A DNA stretch of 64,000 nucleotides from Arsukibacterium tuosuense. GTDB taxonomy: Bacteria > Pseudomonadota > Gammaproteobacteria > Enterobacterales > Alteromonadaceae. A program made the position numbers and the translations under genes. Positions 45,504 through 53,367 of this stretch are shown one piece after another (within the stretch, counting starts at the first letter, position 1; each line of letters starts with the position of its first letter). The notes beneath the pieces were generated by a model. That model worked only from the letters and a program-made list of their open reading frames with translations, did not search any database and had not been told where the DNA came from. The stretch spans positions 434,001 to 498,000 of the forward strand of contig NZ_OBEB01000001.1 of the NCBI RefSeq assembly GCF_900215315.1. Direction: 5' to 3'.

Positions 45504-46136
45504 ATGAATAAACAAAAACGCATTGAAATGCTCAGCCGCCTACGAGCGGCAAATCCAACACCAACCACTGAGCTTGAGTACAGCTCACCTTTTGAGCTGT
45601 TAATCGCCGTATTGTTATCTGCCCAGGCCACCGACGTTGGCGTTAACAAAGCCACCCGCCATTTGTTCCCGGCTGCGCGCACCCCACAGGCTATGCTGGA
45701 TTTAGGCGTCGACGGGGTTAAACACTACATAAAAACCATTGGTTTGTTTAATACCAAGGCCGAAAACGTGATTAAAACCTGCCGCATTCTGGTTGAACAA
45801 CACGGTGGTGAGGTGCCAGAGAACCGCGAGGCGTTAGAAGCCCTGCCCGGCGTGGGCCGGAAAACCGCTAATGTGGTGCTTAATACTGCCTTTCGCTGGC
45901 CGACTATCGCCGTCGACACCCACATTTTCCGGGTATCCAACCGCACTAAGCTGGCCCCCGGTAAGAATGTCGACCTGGTAGAACAAAAGTTATTAAAAGT
46001 AGTGCCAAACGAGTTTAAGCTGGATGTCCATCACTGGCTTATTCTGCACGGTCGTTACACCTGTGTGGCACGTAAACCTAAGTGTGGTTCTTGTATTATT
46101 GAAGATTTATGTGAATTTAAAGAGAAAACCGACTAG
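45504..46136 (+). CDS. nth: endonuclease III (DNA glycosylase/AP lyase)
   Basis: Base-excision repair enzyme of 210 aa that removes oxidised pyrimidines. The helix-hairpin-helix is LPGVGRKTANVVL with the catalytic Lys; the catalytic Asp is in VDTHIFRVSNR. The 4Fe-4S cluster motif is complete (C-x6-C-x2-C-x5-C in the last 25 residues). It is the last gene of the rsx operon, its usual place in gammaproteobacteria. From position 45891 its sequence is repeated in the fragment at 50173-50418; the first 41 bases of the repeat are identical. Confidence 0.97.
   Translation: MNKQKRIEMLSRLRAANPTPTTELEYSSPFELLIAVLLSAQATDVGVNKATRHLFPAARTPQAMLDLGVDGVKHYIKTIGLFNTKAENVIKTCRILVEQHGGEVPENREALEALPGVGRKTANVVLNTAFRWPTIAVDTHIFRVSNRTKLAPGKNVDLVEQKLLKVVPNEFKLDVHHWLILHGRYTCVARKPKCGSCIIEDLCEFKEKTD
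45891..45931 (+). repeat. 41-bp direct repeat inside nth, left copy
   Basis: From TTTCGCTGGCCG to CACATTTTCCG these 41 bases are identical to 50173-50213. After one mismatch another 14 bases agree, and then the copies differ at many third codon positions. The left copy lies at about two thirds of the intact nth gene and marks the left border of the inserted segment. Confidence 0.9.
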
Positions 46137-46188
46137 GTAAATGGCTGCAAAATTACTTAAGCAAAGTTTGCTTATTGTTACTCTAACC

Positions 46189-47973
46189 TTAATCTGACGC
46201 CGGGATCAGTGATCCACCCGCTTTAAGTAACGCGGCCAGTGACTGCGGCGCCATCGGAAAACCGAAGTAATACCCTTGTCCTTCATCGCAATTCTTAGCC
46301 AGAAGAAACTCATACTGCTCTTGTGTTTCCACACCTTCCGCTATGACCCGTTGATGCAGGCTTTTACCCAAGCTGATCACAGCCTGCACAATGGTGGCAT
46401 CGTCCGGGTTGGCATTGAGTTGATTGACAAAACACTGGTCGATTTTCAAGGTATTGATCGGAAACCGCCGCAGATAGCTCAAGCTTGAATAACCGGTGCC
46501 AAAGTCATCGATCGCCAGCCTGATGCCCATGTCCGAAAGTGAATGCAGCACGGAATTAGTCGATTCTACATCCCGCATCAGAACGCTTTCGGTCAGTTCT
46601 ATTTCCAGAAGGTGCGGGTCGAAGCCTGTGGTTTTAAGCGTTGCGCGGATATGTTCCAAAAATTCTTCGGAGCGAAATTCAAGTGCAGAGGTGTTGACTG
46701 CCACAATGATTGCAGGCAGCCCTGAATTCATCCAGGCAGCCGCTTGCAGACAGGCTTCGCGCAATACCCAGCGACCAATTGGCAGGATGAGGCCACAGTC
46801 TTCTGCAATGGACATAAAGTGCCCTGGCAGCAGCAGCCCGCGCTGCGGATGCTGCCAGCGAATGAGCGCCTCCACTCCCACAATGGCACCACTGTGCAGG
46901 TCTATTTTAGGCTGGTAGTGTAGCAAAAATTCGTTTCGTTCCAGCGCCAGGTGCAGGCTGGCTTCGATAGATTGCAGCTCAACCGCCCGACCAATCATTT
47001 CTTGCTCAAAAAATTTGTAATTGTTACGGCCGCTCTCCTTGGCGTAAAACATGGCCATATCCGCATGTTTTAGCAAGGTTTCCGCATCCTCGCCGTCATC
47101 GGGATAAATAGCAATACCAATACTAAACGTGATATGAAGTGCATGCCCTGCAATATTATGAGGATGCGCTAACGCTGTCAGGATCTTCTTTGCGGACAGC
47201 TCCACACCATCCGGACTTTCAATCAAGGGCAAAAGCAACACGAATTCATCACCACCTTGCCGACTGACGGTGTCCGAGCCGCGAACACTCGTCAGCAGCC
47301 GCTTGGCTAACGATTGCAGAAGTTGGTCGCCAACAGCATGCCCCAGAGAGTCGTTGATTTTTTTAAAACGATCAATATCCATAAACATTACGCCGAGCTG
47401 CTGCCCCTGGCGATGAGCGGCCTCAATGGCCTGACTCAGGCGGTCTCGGAGCAGCACTCGATTGGGCAAGTTGGTTAGCGCGTCGTGATGGGCCAAATGC
47501 TGCAGTTCAACTCTGACTTTCTCGATTTGTTCTGTTTGCCTTTGTGCTGCCAGGGTGGCAACCACCAGGCGGGTGTTCGCTTCCTGCAGCATGGCTGTGT
47601 GCTCGGGCGATTTCAACTGCAGCTCTGTCTGGGTCGATTGCATTGCGTCCTCGCGCTTGGCGGCGATATCTTCGCGTGAATTGGTTTCTTCTTCCCGGGT
47701 CTGCGCGGCGTCTTCGCGCACCAACACCGTGTTTTCACGCGCCTTGGACGCGCTTTCACGCGCATCAACTGTCTTCTCTCGTGCAGTGACCAACTTTTTT
47801 CGACTGAGCATGGCCGCTTCGTCGTCGCCTACCGAATGTTTCCGGTCTGCACTCTCACTATCCCGAGGGCCACTATCCCGGCTGGCTGGAATGTTTTTCT
47901 TTTGCTGTTGAGTCAGGTCCGACGATGGCTTACCACCGAGCTTGGCAGCATCGCGGCTTTTATTCCTGGCCAT
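46189..47973 (-). CDS. GGDEF-EAL protein (cyclic-di-GMP synthase/phosphodiesterase)
   Basis: Cytosolic protein of 594 aa with no membrane helix. The first 180 residues are a charged coiled coil with a repeated RE-rich pattern (TAREKTVDARESASKARENT). A GGDEF domain follows with intact signature RQGGDEFVLL and the metal site FMDIDRFKKIND. The EAL domain is also intact: GVEALIRWQHP, the DDFGTGYSSLSYL loop, LKIDQCFV and EGVETQEQ. Both synthase and phosphodiesterase activity are therefore possible. GGAGG precedes the ATG at 47973; the longer frame has no such site. It is the last gene of a three-gene operon with the KaiC-like ATPase, 89 bp away. Confidence 0.92.
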   Translation of the reverse strand: MARNKSRDAAKLGGKPSSDLTQQQKKNIPASRDSGPRDSESADRKHSVGDDEAAMLSRKKLVTAREKTVDARESASKARENTVLVREDAAQTREEETNSREDIAAKREDAMQSTQTELQLKSPEHTAMLQEANTRLVVATLAAQRQTEQIEKVRVELQHLAHHDALTNLPNRVLLRDRLSQAIEAAHRQGQQLGVMFMDIDRFKKINDSLGHAVGDQLLQSLAKRLLTSVRGSDTVSRQGGDEFVLLLPLIESPDGVELSAKKILTALAHPHNIAGHALHITFSIGIAIYPDDGEDAETLLKHADMAMFYAKESGRNNYKFFEQEMIGRAVELQSIEASLHLALERNEFLLHYQPKIDLHSGAIVGVEALIRWQHPQRGLLLPGHFMSIAEDCGLILPIGRWVLREACLQAAAWMNSGLPAIIVAVNTSALEFRSEEFLEHIRATLKTTGFDPHLLEIELTESVLMRDVESTNSVLHSLSDMGIRLAIDDFGTGYSSLSYLRRFPINTLKIDQCFVNQLNANPDDATIVQAVISLGKSLHQRVIAEGVETQEQYEFLLAKNCDEGQGYYFGFPMAPQSLAALLKAGGSLIPASD

Positions 47974-48062
47974 ATATTTCCTCCGCATTTTTTCTTTCAC
48001 ATTGCTTCTTTCGCATTGTTTCTTGCGTTGTTGCACATTTTGATCCGCCCTGATGGCATTTG

Positions 48063-49553
48063 CTACCCTTTGTCAGGTGGGCATTTTGGGCGTCGGTCGA
48101 GCTCGGGGCGACCTGTGGTGATACCATTATAGTCAGATAAAACGTCGCCAATGACGATGCCGTCATCAGTGATCTCAAATAGTCGAATGTCTTTACTGTG
48201 GGCACTGCCGCGGACCTTAACAACTGAGAGTACGCGCTTAAATTGGCCTGCGAGTTGAATGTAACGTTGCATAATGATAGCGTCCGCCAGAAAAGCATTG
48301 CCAAAGGGACTGAAACGCAAATCGGTGTAGCGGTCTTCCAGTTCCGAGGTCATCAAGATGGCAACCCGCAAGTCGGTCAGTTCGGCAATCATCCGGTACA
48401 GCGATCCACGAAAATTTTCACTGAATTCAGGCGCCAGTGCCAGCTCAAATCCGGACAAGGAGTCAATGACGACACGCTTCGCTTTCATTTTTTGAATCAT
48501 TTTGATCATGTCATGCAAGGTTTCGTCAATCGACAAATCCAGGGAGCGGGTGTTGATCACGCCGACGTCTCCCGCCTCAACCATCGAATACAGCTTCTTA
48601 TTACCCAGCAATTGGCTGGGGCTTTTTTCAAAAGCCGCAATGACTCCAGGCTCTCCCTGGCGCACCCCTTCGGCGAGAAACTGAGTCGCCAATACAGTTT
48701 TGCCACAACCCGACGGGCCTACGGCCAGCAACGAATAACCCATAGGCAAACCGCCGCCCAGCATGTCATCGAGGCCGGGAGTTCCCACCGGCAGGCGTGT
48801 CTCTAAGCCGGCGGTGTCGGGAGCAACTTTGGTCGATATCGAGCCTTTAACAATAGCTCGTGGGAAAATCCTAACGCCATCATCATCAATCCGAAAGGTG
48901 TGTAAACCGGACCGTTGGGCCTGGCCACGCATTTTAACCACCTGAATTTTCCGCAGCATTGAATTTCGATGCAAACTCTGTGACAGACAGATAATGCCAT
49001 CGGCCATGGCAAAGAGGGGGCTTGTCTCTGATTCCGGCGACACATATTCGCCAATCAAGAACGAGGTTGTCTGCCAACTGTTCATTTGCATGCCGAGTTG
49101 TTGCAAAAACCGTGGTAAATCCGAATCACCCCGGGTATTTTCTTTTGCTGAGCGAGCTACCGTTCGAAAAGAATCGACAAAAACAAATTTTGGCGCATAA
49201 ACTTTAATTTTGTCGGCGATGTGCGCCATCACACGGTCAAAACCGCCATCCAAAAGGTCTGCTGACAGGTGGACGAATTGGATCGATTCTTCTATCTTGG
49301 TGATATCAAAAAATGCGAACTGCTGTTGATAACGAAGCATCTTCAAGGCGGGTTCTCCAAGGACTGTGAAGTACAGTGCCTTCGTATCGGGGGTGGCCAA
49401 TGAGAACATCATTTGGTGCGCAAGCGTTGTCTTCCCGCTTCCCGGTGTGCCCACGATCAGATTGAACGAAAACTCTGGCAAGCCCCCACCCAACAGGTTG
49501 TCCAGACCGGGTACGCCTGTACTTAAGCGCTCTATGTTGGCTTTGTTACTCAT
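48063..49553 (-). CDS. KaiC-like ATPase with two KaiC domains
   Basis: RecA-fold ATPase of 496 aa with two tandem KaiC domains. Walker A is GTPGSGKTT in the first and GPSGCGKTV in the second; each domain opens with a RLSTGVPGLDNLLGGG-type stretch, and the Walker B strands are FVFVDSF and VVIDSLSGF. Of the paired catalytic glutamates of cyanobacterial KaiC one is kept in each domain (VLGEPA and FEKSP). The segment that holds the phosphorylated Ser431-Thr432 in KaiC aligns with PFGNAFLADAII, so both sites are missing here and no clock-type phosphorylation cycle is expected. No KaiA or KaiB is nearby. It sits between a 138-aa protein (four-base overlap) and a GGDEF-EAL protein. Confidence 0.9.
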   Translation of the reverse strand: MSNKANIERLSTGVPGLDNLLGGGLPEFSFNLIVGTPGSGKTTLAHQMMFSLATPDTKALYFTVLGEPALKMLRYQQQFAFFDITKIEESIQFVHLSADLLDGGFDRVMAHIADKIKVYAPKFVFVDSFRTVARSAKENTRGDSDLPRFLQQLGMQMNSWQTTSFLIGEYVSPESETSPLFAMADGIICLSQSLHRNSMLRKIQVVKMRGQAQRSGLHTFRIDDDGVRIFPRAIVKGSISTKVAPDTAGLETRLPVGTPGLDDMLGGGLPMGYSLLAVGPSGCGKTVLATQFLAEGVRQGEPGVIAAFEKSPSQLLGNKKLYSMVEAGDVGVINTRSLDLSIDETLHDMIKMIQKMKAKRVVIDSLSGFELALAPEFSENFRGSLYRMIAELTDLRVAILMTSELEDRYTDLRFSPFGNAFLADAIIMQRYIQLAGQFKRVLSVVKVRGSAHSKDIRLFEITDDGIVIGDVLSDYNGITTGRPELDRRPKCPPDKG

Positions 49554-49966
49554 TTATTAACTCCTTTTCCAATCGGAATACGCGTTTCCTCCAAAGCTGA
49601 TCGAAAAATACGGGTGGTGAGCTCTGCGCCGATGAGAGATTCCAGAATGCCAGTAAAATTGACCAGCAGCAGGTAGTTTGCTTCACTGGCAAGCGCCGTA
49701 GTTTGGTCTTCCAAGCTTGCTCTTAAGGCGCTGAAACGCTTATGTGCCGATGGCTGCAATTCGCAGGTCAACAGCCAGGGAAATGTCGACTGGGTCAGGA
49801 TTACACTGCGGTCATAAAGTGCATTGAACCCTCCTTCGCCAATGATTGAAATAATATGGGCCGCTATCAGCTGCCACTGTTCAATCGCGTTATCCACCAT
49901 TTTTTCAGGATCAGGGTCGGTCAATTCAATGATTAGCTGTCGCAACAGCAAATCATGTATTTGCAT
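49550..49966 (-). CDS. hypothetical protein of the KaiC-GGDEF operon
   Basis: Helical protein of 138 aa, not recognised. It opens IHDLLLRQLIIELTDPDPEKMVDNAIEQW and ends ALEETRIPIGKGVNK. No membrane helix, metal motif or catalytic residue stands out. It is first in the operon and overlaps the KaiC-like gene by four bases, so the products are made together; a role as partner or regulator of the ATPase is likely but not shown. Confidence 0.75.
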   Translation of the reverse strand: MQIHDLLLRQLIIELTDPDPEKMVDNAIEQWQLIAAHIISIIGEGGFNALYDRSVILTQSTFPWLLTCELQPSAHKRFSALRASLEDQTTALASEANYLLLVNFTGILESLIGAELTTRIFRSALEETRIPIGKGVNK

Positions 49967-50172
49967 AAAAAATACCTGTCGACCTCGTAGATGTCGTGAT
50001 TAAACCTGTTCGAGTCTTAAAGACTAGTGGCAATCGACTTGCACTTCTGTTCGTTAGCGAACACTACCAACTGGATTGGGCCCTGTCGTAGTAGTTTAAA
50101 ATTTCTGCTTTGGCATTTAGCCGTCATTTCAGAACCGCAGAATATACTGCTATCAACTGCCGCACTGCGATA
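49967..50172. other. 206-bp region between the KaiC operon and the nth fragment
   Basis: This stretch must hold the promoter of the minus-strand KaiC operon. No consensus pair stood out by eye. Its right edge is the exact start of the 41-bp repeat of nth, so it also contains the right-hand junction of the proposed insertion. Confidence 0.4.
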
Positions 50173-50418
50173 TTTCGCTGGCCGACTATCGCCGTCGACA
50201 CCCACATTTTCCGTGTATCCAACCGCACGAAGCTAGCACCAGGCAAAAACGTCGATTTAGTCGAGCAGAAGTTATTAAAAGTGGTACCCAGTGAATTTAA
50301 ACTGGATGTCCATCACTGGCTTATTCTGCACGGCCGCTATACCTGTGTCGCGCGCAAACCGCGTAGCAACAGCTGTATTATTGAAGACTTGTGCGAGTAC
50401 AGAGACAAAACCGAATAA
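50173..50418 (+). pseudogene. 3' fragment of a second nth gene
   Basis: Encodes the last 81 residues of endonuclease III (RWPTIAVDTHIFRVSNR to the stop codon) without the N-terminal 128 residues, including the helix-hairpin-helix Lys. Any upstream start adds unrelated residues. The iron-sulfur motif has lost its second Cys (the KCGSC of the intact protein is RSNSC here). The DNA is identical to the intact gene for 41 bp and then diverges mainly at third positions, so it is not a recent simple duplication but a copy of different ancestry, probably the old end of nth displaced by the insertion. Confidence 0.9.
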
Positions 50419-50532
50419 GCTGAGATCGGGTAAGCACTTAATATAGCTTTGCTGTAAGCACTTAAATACTAGATTTTTTTCTAAACAGTACAGAAAATTG
50501 CATTTTTACGTACCAGTAATATTGCGATTTGC

Positions 50533-50554
50533 AAACCCAACTCCCGTTGGGTTT
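50533..50554 (-). terminator. hairpin at the end of the LytTR gene
   Basis: AAACCCAAC and GTTGGGTTT form a perfect nine-base stem with a four-base loop, beginning at the LytTR stop codon on the minus strand. It lacks a T tract. Confidence 0.55.
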
Positions 50555-51428
50555 AAACTTCAACCACCCGCAATTTGGCTGGAATATTCTCAATATAATT
50601 CTTGTGCACGCTTAGCTCGGTTCCATCTTGCAAAATGAGTCTGGCATCATTGCTATTTAATTTATTAAAGCGGGTAACGGCATTAATATTCACAATTTCA
50701 CCGCGATTGATTTTCACAAAATCTGTCGGGGTTAACTGGCTAAGCAGTGACGACTGGGTAATACGAAATGGATAAGCACGACCCTTAACATATAAATCCT
50801 GATAGTTACCGGCAGTTTTGATGTAGTCGACCTGCGATAGCTTAATCAAAAACTCCTGATTGAGCATTTTTACCAGCACTTGCGTTAAGTATGGTTCTGT
50901 AACATCGGTTGTATCAGGCAGATCTGGCGCGTCAGCTAGCTTTGATGCCTCACCACGCCAGCGCCGTATAACAAAGCGGTATGCTTCAAAGAGTATGATA
51001 AAGAACAAATAAAGCCGCACATCTTTGGCATACTCATAGAGCAAATTCGATGTACTCCAGTCAAAACGGTAATCTTCACCCGCCAATTGATAGGCAAAAG
51101 AACGCATTGTGACCATTAACACCAGATGTAAAGCACAAAACATAAAACTCGCTAATAAGTGGCGCAGCATCTGCTGCCTTATCCCTTGTATGCGCAGAGG
51201 ATATTGCTCAGACAACCAGATCAGTCCCGGTAGTATGAGCAAAACTGATAGAGCGCTGCTGATTTCCCACAGCCATGGTTTCCAAAATACGATGCCGGTG
51301 GCTGACTTTTCGACATACGCAATGTAGCCATTAGCAACCATATTCACACTAAAAAATAATGCCAGCAACAGCACTTCGCACTGCCACTTGTGTTTAAGAT
51401 ACCAGGTTAAAAATGCCGACTGCGCCAT
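50553..51428 (-). CDS. membrane-bound LytTR-family transcriptional regulator
   Basis: Regulator of 291 aa. The first 150 residues hold four membrane helices (VLLLALFFSVNMVANGYI, ALSVLLILPGLIWL, ASFMFCALHLVLMVTM and LYLFFIILFEAYRFV). The C-terminal 100 residues are a LytTR DNA-binding domain: FLIKLSQVDYIKTAGNYQDLYV, FVKINRGEIVNINAVTRF and LILQDGTELSVHKNY. The start is uncertain; ATG at 51452 and TTG at 51461 are alternatives, but none has a strong ribosome binding site and the shorter form begins just before the first helix. It is divergent from an acyltransferase gene, which is a probable target because membrane LytTR regulators often control their neighbour. Confidence 0.85.
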   Translation of the reverse strand: MAQSAFLTWYLKHKWQCEVLLLALFFSVNMVANGYIAYVEKSATGIVFWKPWLWEISSALSVLLILPGLIWLSEQYPLRIQGIRQQMLRHLLASFMFCALHLVLMVTMRSFAYQLAGEDYRFDWSTSNLLYEYAKDVRLYLFFIILFEAYRFVIRRWRGEASKLADAPDLPDTTDVTEPYLTQVLVKMLNQEFLIKLSQVDYIKTAGNYQDLYVKGRAYPFRITQSSLLSQLTPTDFVKINRGEIVNINAVTRFNKLNSNDARLILQDGTELSVHKNYIENIPAKLRVVEV

Positions 51429-51580
51429 AAAATGCTGCCAAAAACATCCCATAAAAACCAAGTTTATCCCAAAATCGCTAAGTTAAGCACTGCCCTAACC
51501 GCTTTATCACTGTTCATTGGTCAGTAAAACCGCTCTCAATCAGACTGTGCTGGTAAACAACACAGCTTGGAGCTTTGCAT

Positions 51581-52786
51581 ATGAAAACTAACAGACGATA
51601 TGATATCGACGCCCTGCGGGTACTCGCATTTGGCATACTGATTTTATACCACTGCGGCATGTTATTTGTGCCGGGCTGGGGCTGGCATATTAAAAGCAGT
51701 TATCAGGTCGAGGCACTCCCCTCAATAATGCAGTTTTTCAATGCCTGGCGTATGCCGCTGTTATTTTTAGTAAGCGGTGCGGCTATTGCCCTTGCAAACC
51801 CGCAAGAACGGCTGGTAGATTTTGTCTCTTCGCGTACCTTTAGACTGCTGTTCCCGCTGCTGATGGCGATGATATTTACTGTACCGCTGCAGGCTTATGT
51901 GCAGGCTGTCGCCAACGGCAGTATTGAAGCTGGCTTACTGCGTTTCGTGGTGAATTATTTCACCTTTCAACCCTGGCCGCAGGGTGCTTTTGATGGTTCT
52001 GACGTTGGTTTTACCTGGAACCATCTGTGGTATCTGCCTTACCTCTTTGTGTATACCTTGCTACTGGTCGGCCTGCTAAAGCTCAAAACCATGCTGCGTT
52101 TAACGCTGAACTCGCTATCAGTTAGCACAGTGTCATTCATCAGCGCTATCTTCCTTTTGTATATCGTTGCTCTAAAGCTTTGGGTAAAGCCACACTTCCC
52201 TGAGACCCATGCGCTTTACAATGACTGGTATGCGCATCCCTACTACTTTGGGTTCTTCATTTTCGGTTACCTGCTGGGCAGACCTGCTTGCAATAACGTA
52301 TGGCACAAACTAGCAGGAAGCCGCTGGGCTTTATTGGCGGTAGCGCTTTCAAGTTTTGCTATCTGGTTATGGTTAAAGCAATGCAACGGCCTGCAAGTTA
52401 ACCTTTGGCTGTTCGCACCGGCAGCAGGTGAGCTTCAATTAAGTGGAGCAAGCTATATGCTCTGTGCCACGAATATTAAAATGATTGTGCATGCATTTTA
52501 TAGTCTCAGTATGATTGCGGCAATTTTAGCCTTCGGCTTTCAGTATCTTAATAAACCTGATTCAGCTATTGCCCGCTACAGCCAGGCCATCTTCCCCTGG
52601 TATATCCTGCACCAAACCCTGATTGTACTGCTGGCTTACTGGTTGGTGCCGTTAAAACTAGGGGTGATTGCAGAAGCAGTGCTGGTAATCAGCGGTACTT
52701 TCATCGGCTGTTACCTGGTGTGCCGCTATATCATAATGCCACTACCATTCTTGCATAATGCTTTTGGGATATTTGCTAAAAGGTAA
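51581..52786 (+). CDS. acyltransferase-3 family membrane protein
   Basis: Inner-membrane O-acyltransferase of 401 aa with about ten helices. The start RRYDIDALRVLAFGILILYHCGM is typical of acyltransferase-3 proteins, with the catalytic His in YHCGM and the Arg in the WRMPLLFLVSGAA segment. These enzymes move acyl groups, often acetyl or succinyl, onto periplasmic glucans, lipopolysaccharide or peptidoglycan; the substrate here is unknown. The ATG at 51581 is preferred over a TTG two codons upstream. It is divergent from the LytTR regulator and ends in a terminator. Confidence 0.88.
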   Translation: MKTNRRYDIDALRVLAFGILILYHCGMLFVPGWGWHIKSSYQVEALPSIMQFFNAWRMPLLFLVSGAAIALANPQERLVDFVSSRTFRLLFPLLMAMIFTVPLQAYVQAVANGSIEAGLLRFVVNYFTFQPWPQGAFDGSDVGFTWNHLWYLPYLFVYTLLLVGLLKLKTMLRLTLNSLSVSTVSFISAIFLLYIVALKLWVKPHFPETHALYNDWYAHPYYFGFFIFGYLLGRPACNNVWHKLAGSRWALLAVALSSFAIWLWLKQCNGLQVNLWLFAPAAGELQLSGASYMLCATNIKMIVHAFYSLSMIAAILAFGFQYLNKPDSAIARYSQAIFPWYILHQTLIVLLAYWLVPLKLGVIAEAVLVISGTFIGCYLVCRYIIMPLPFLHNAFGIFAKR

Positions 52787-52792
52787 TTTTAA

Positions 52793-52824
52793 TAAGGCCT
52801 GTAAGCCGATGCGAACAGGCCTTA
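52793..52824 (+). terminator. terminator after the acyltransferase gene
   Basis: TAAGGCCTG and CAGGCCTTA form a nine-base perfect stem with a 14-base loop, followed by CTTTTCC. It separates the acyltransferase from the convergent GNAT gene. Confidence 0.75.
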
Positions 52825-52869
52825 CTTTTCCGTCATTTAGTGTATGACATCGACTACTCTAAAGTTGTA

Positions 52870-53367
52870 CTAAAATATTTTGCTGCTTCTGCGTTCAAAC
52901 AAGGTAACATCTCGCCAAACCCCATTAAGTTTACCTATTTTCGCTCTTGTCCCAACCACCCGAAAACCACAGCCAGTGTGAAGCCTGGTACTCTCTATAT
53001 TTTCAGGAAAAACACCAGCCTGCAAAGTCCAAATCCCGAGTTCTTCGGCGCGTTCAAGTATGAATTTGAGTAACTGTTTACCAATGCCTTTACCCTGATA
53101 TTCTGGCGCAATATAAATACTTAATTCAGCTACGCCTTTGTAAGCGCAACGATCTGATACCGGTGATAAAGACACCCACCCCATGACCGTTTCGCCTTCA
53201 AACGCTGCGTAGCCAGTATGAGGTAAGACACTTTTTTGCCAGCCCTCCCAATCTTTCACCATCGTTTGAAAGGTCGCATTGCCCGTTTCAATCCCTTTCT
53301 GGTATACAGATTGAACCTGAGGATAATCCTGCTGCTGTATTGGCCTGATATGAGTCCTGAGCATCAT
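52870..53367 (-). CDS. GNAT acetyltransferase, phosphinothricin-acetyltransferase-like
   Basis: Protein of 165 aa. The pattern IRPIQQQDYPQVQSVYQKGIETGNATF, then GWVSLSPVSDRCAYKGVAELSIYIAPEYQGKGIG and ILERAEELGIWTLQAGVFPENIESTRLH matches the Pat/MnaT (YncA) group, which acetylates phosphinothricin or methionine derivatives. The ATG at 53367 overlaps the stop of the upstream hydrolase (ATGA), so the pair is an operon. Confidence 0.88.
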   Translation of the reverse strand: MMLRTHIRPIQQQDYPQVQSVYQKGIETGNATFQTMVKDWEGWQKSVLPHTGYAAFEGETVMGWVSLSPVSDRCAYKGVAELSIYIAPEYQGKGIGKQLLKFILERAEELGIWTLQAGVFPENIESTRLHTGCGFRVVGTRAKIGKLNGVWRDVTLFERRSSKIF

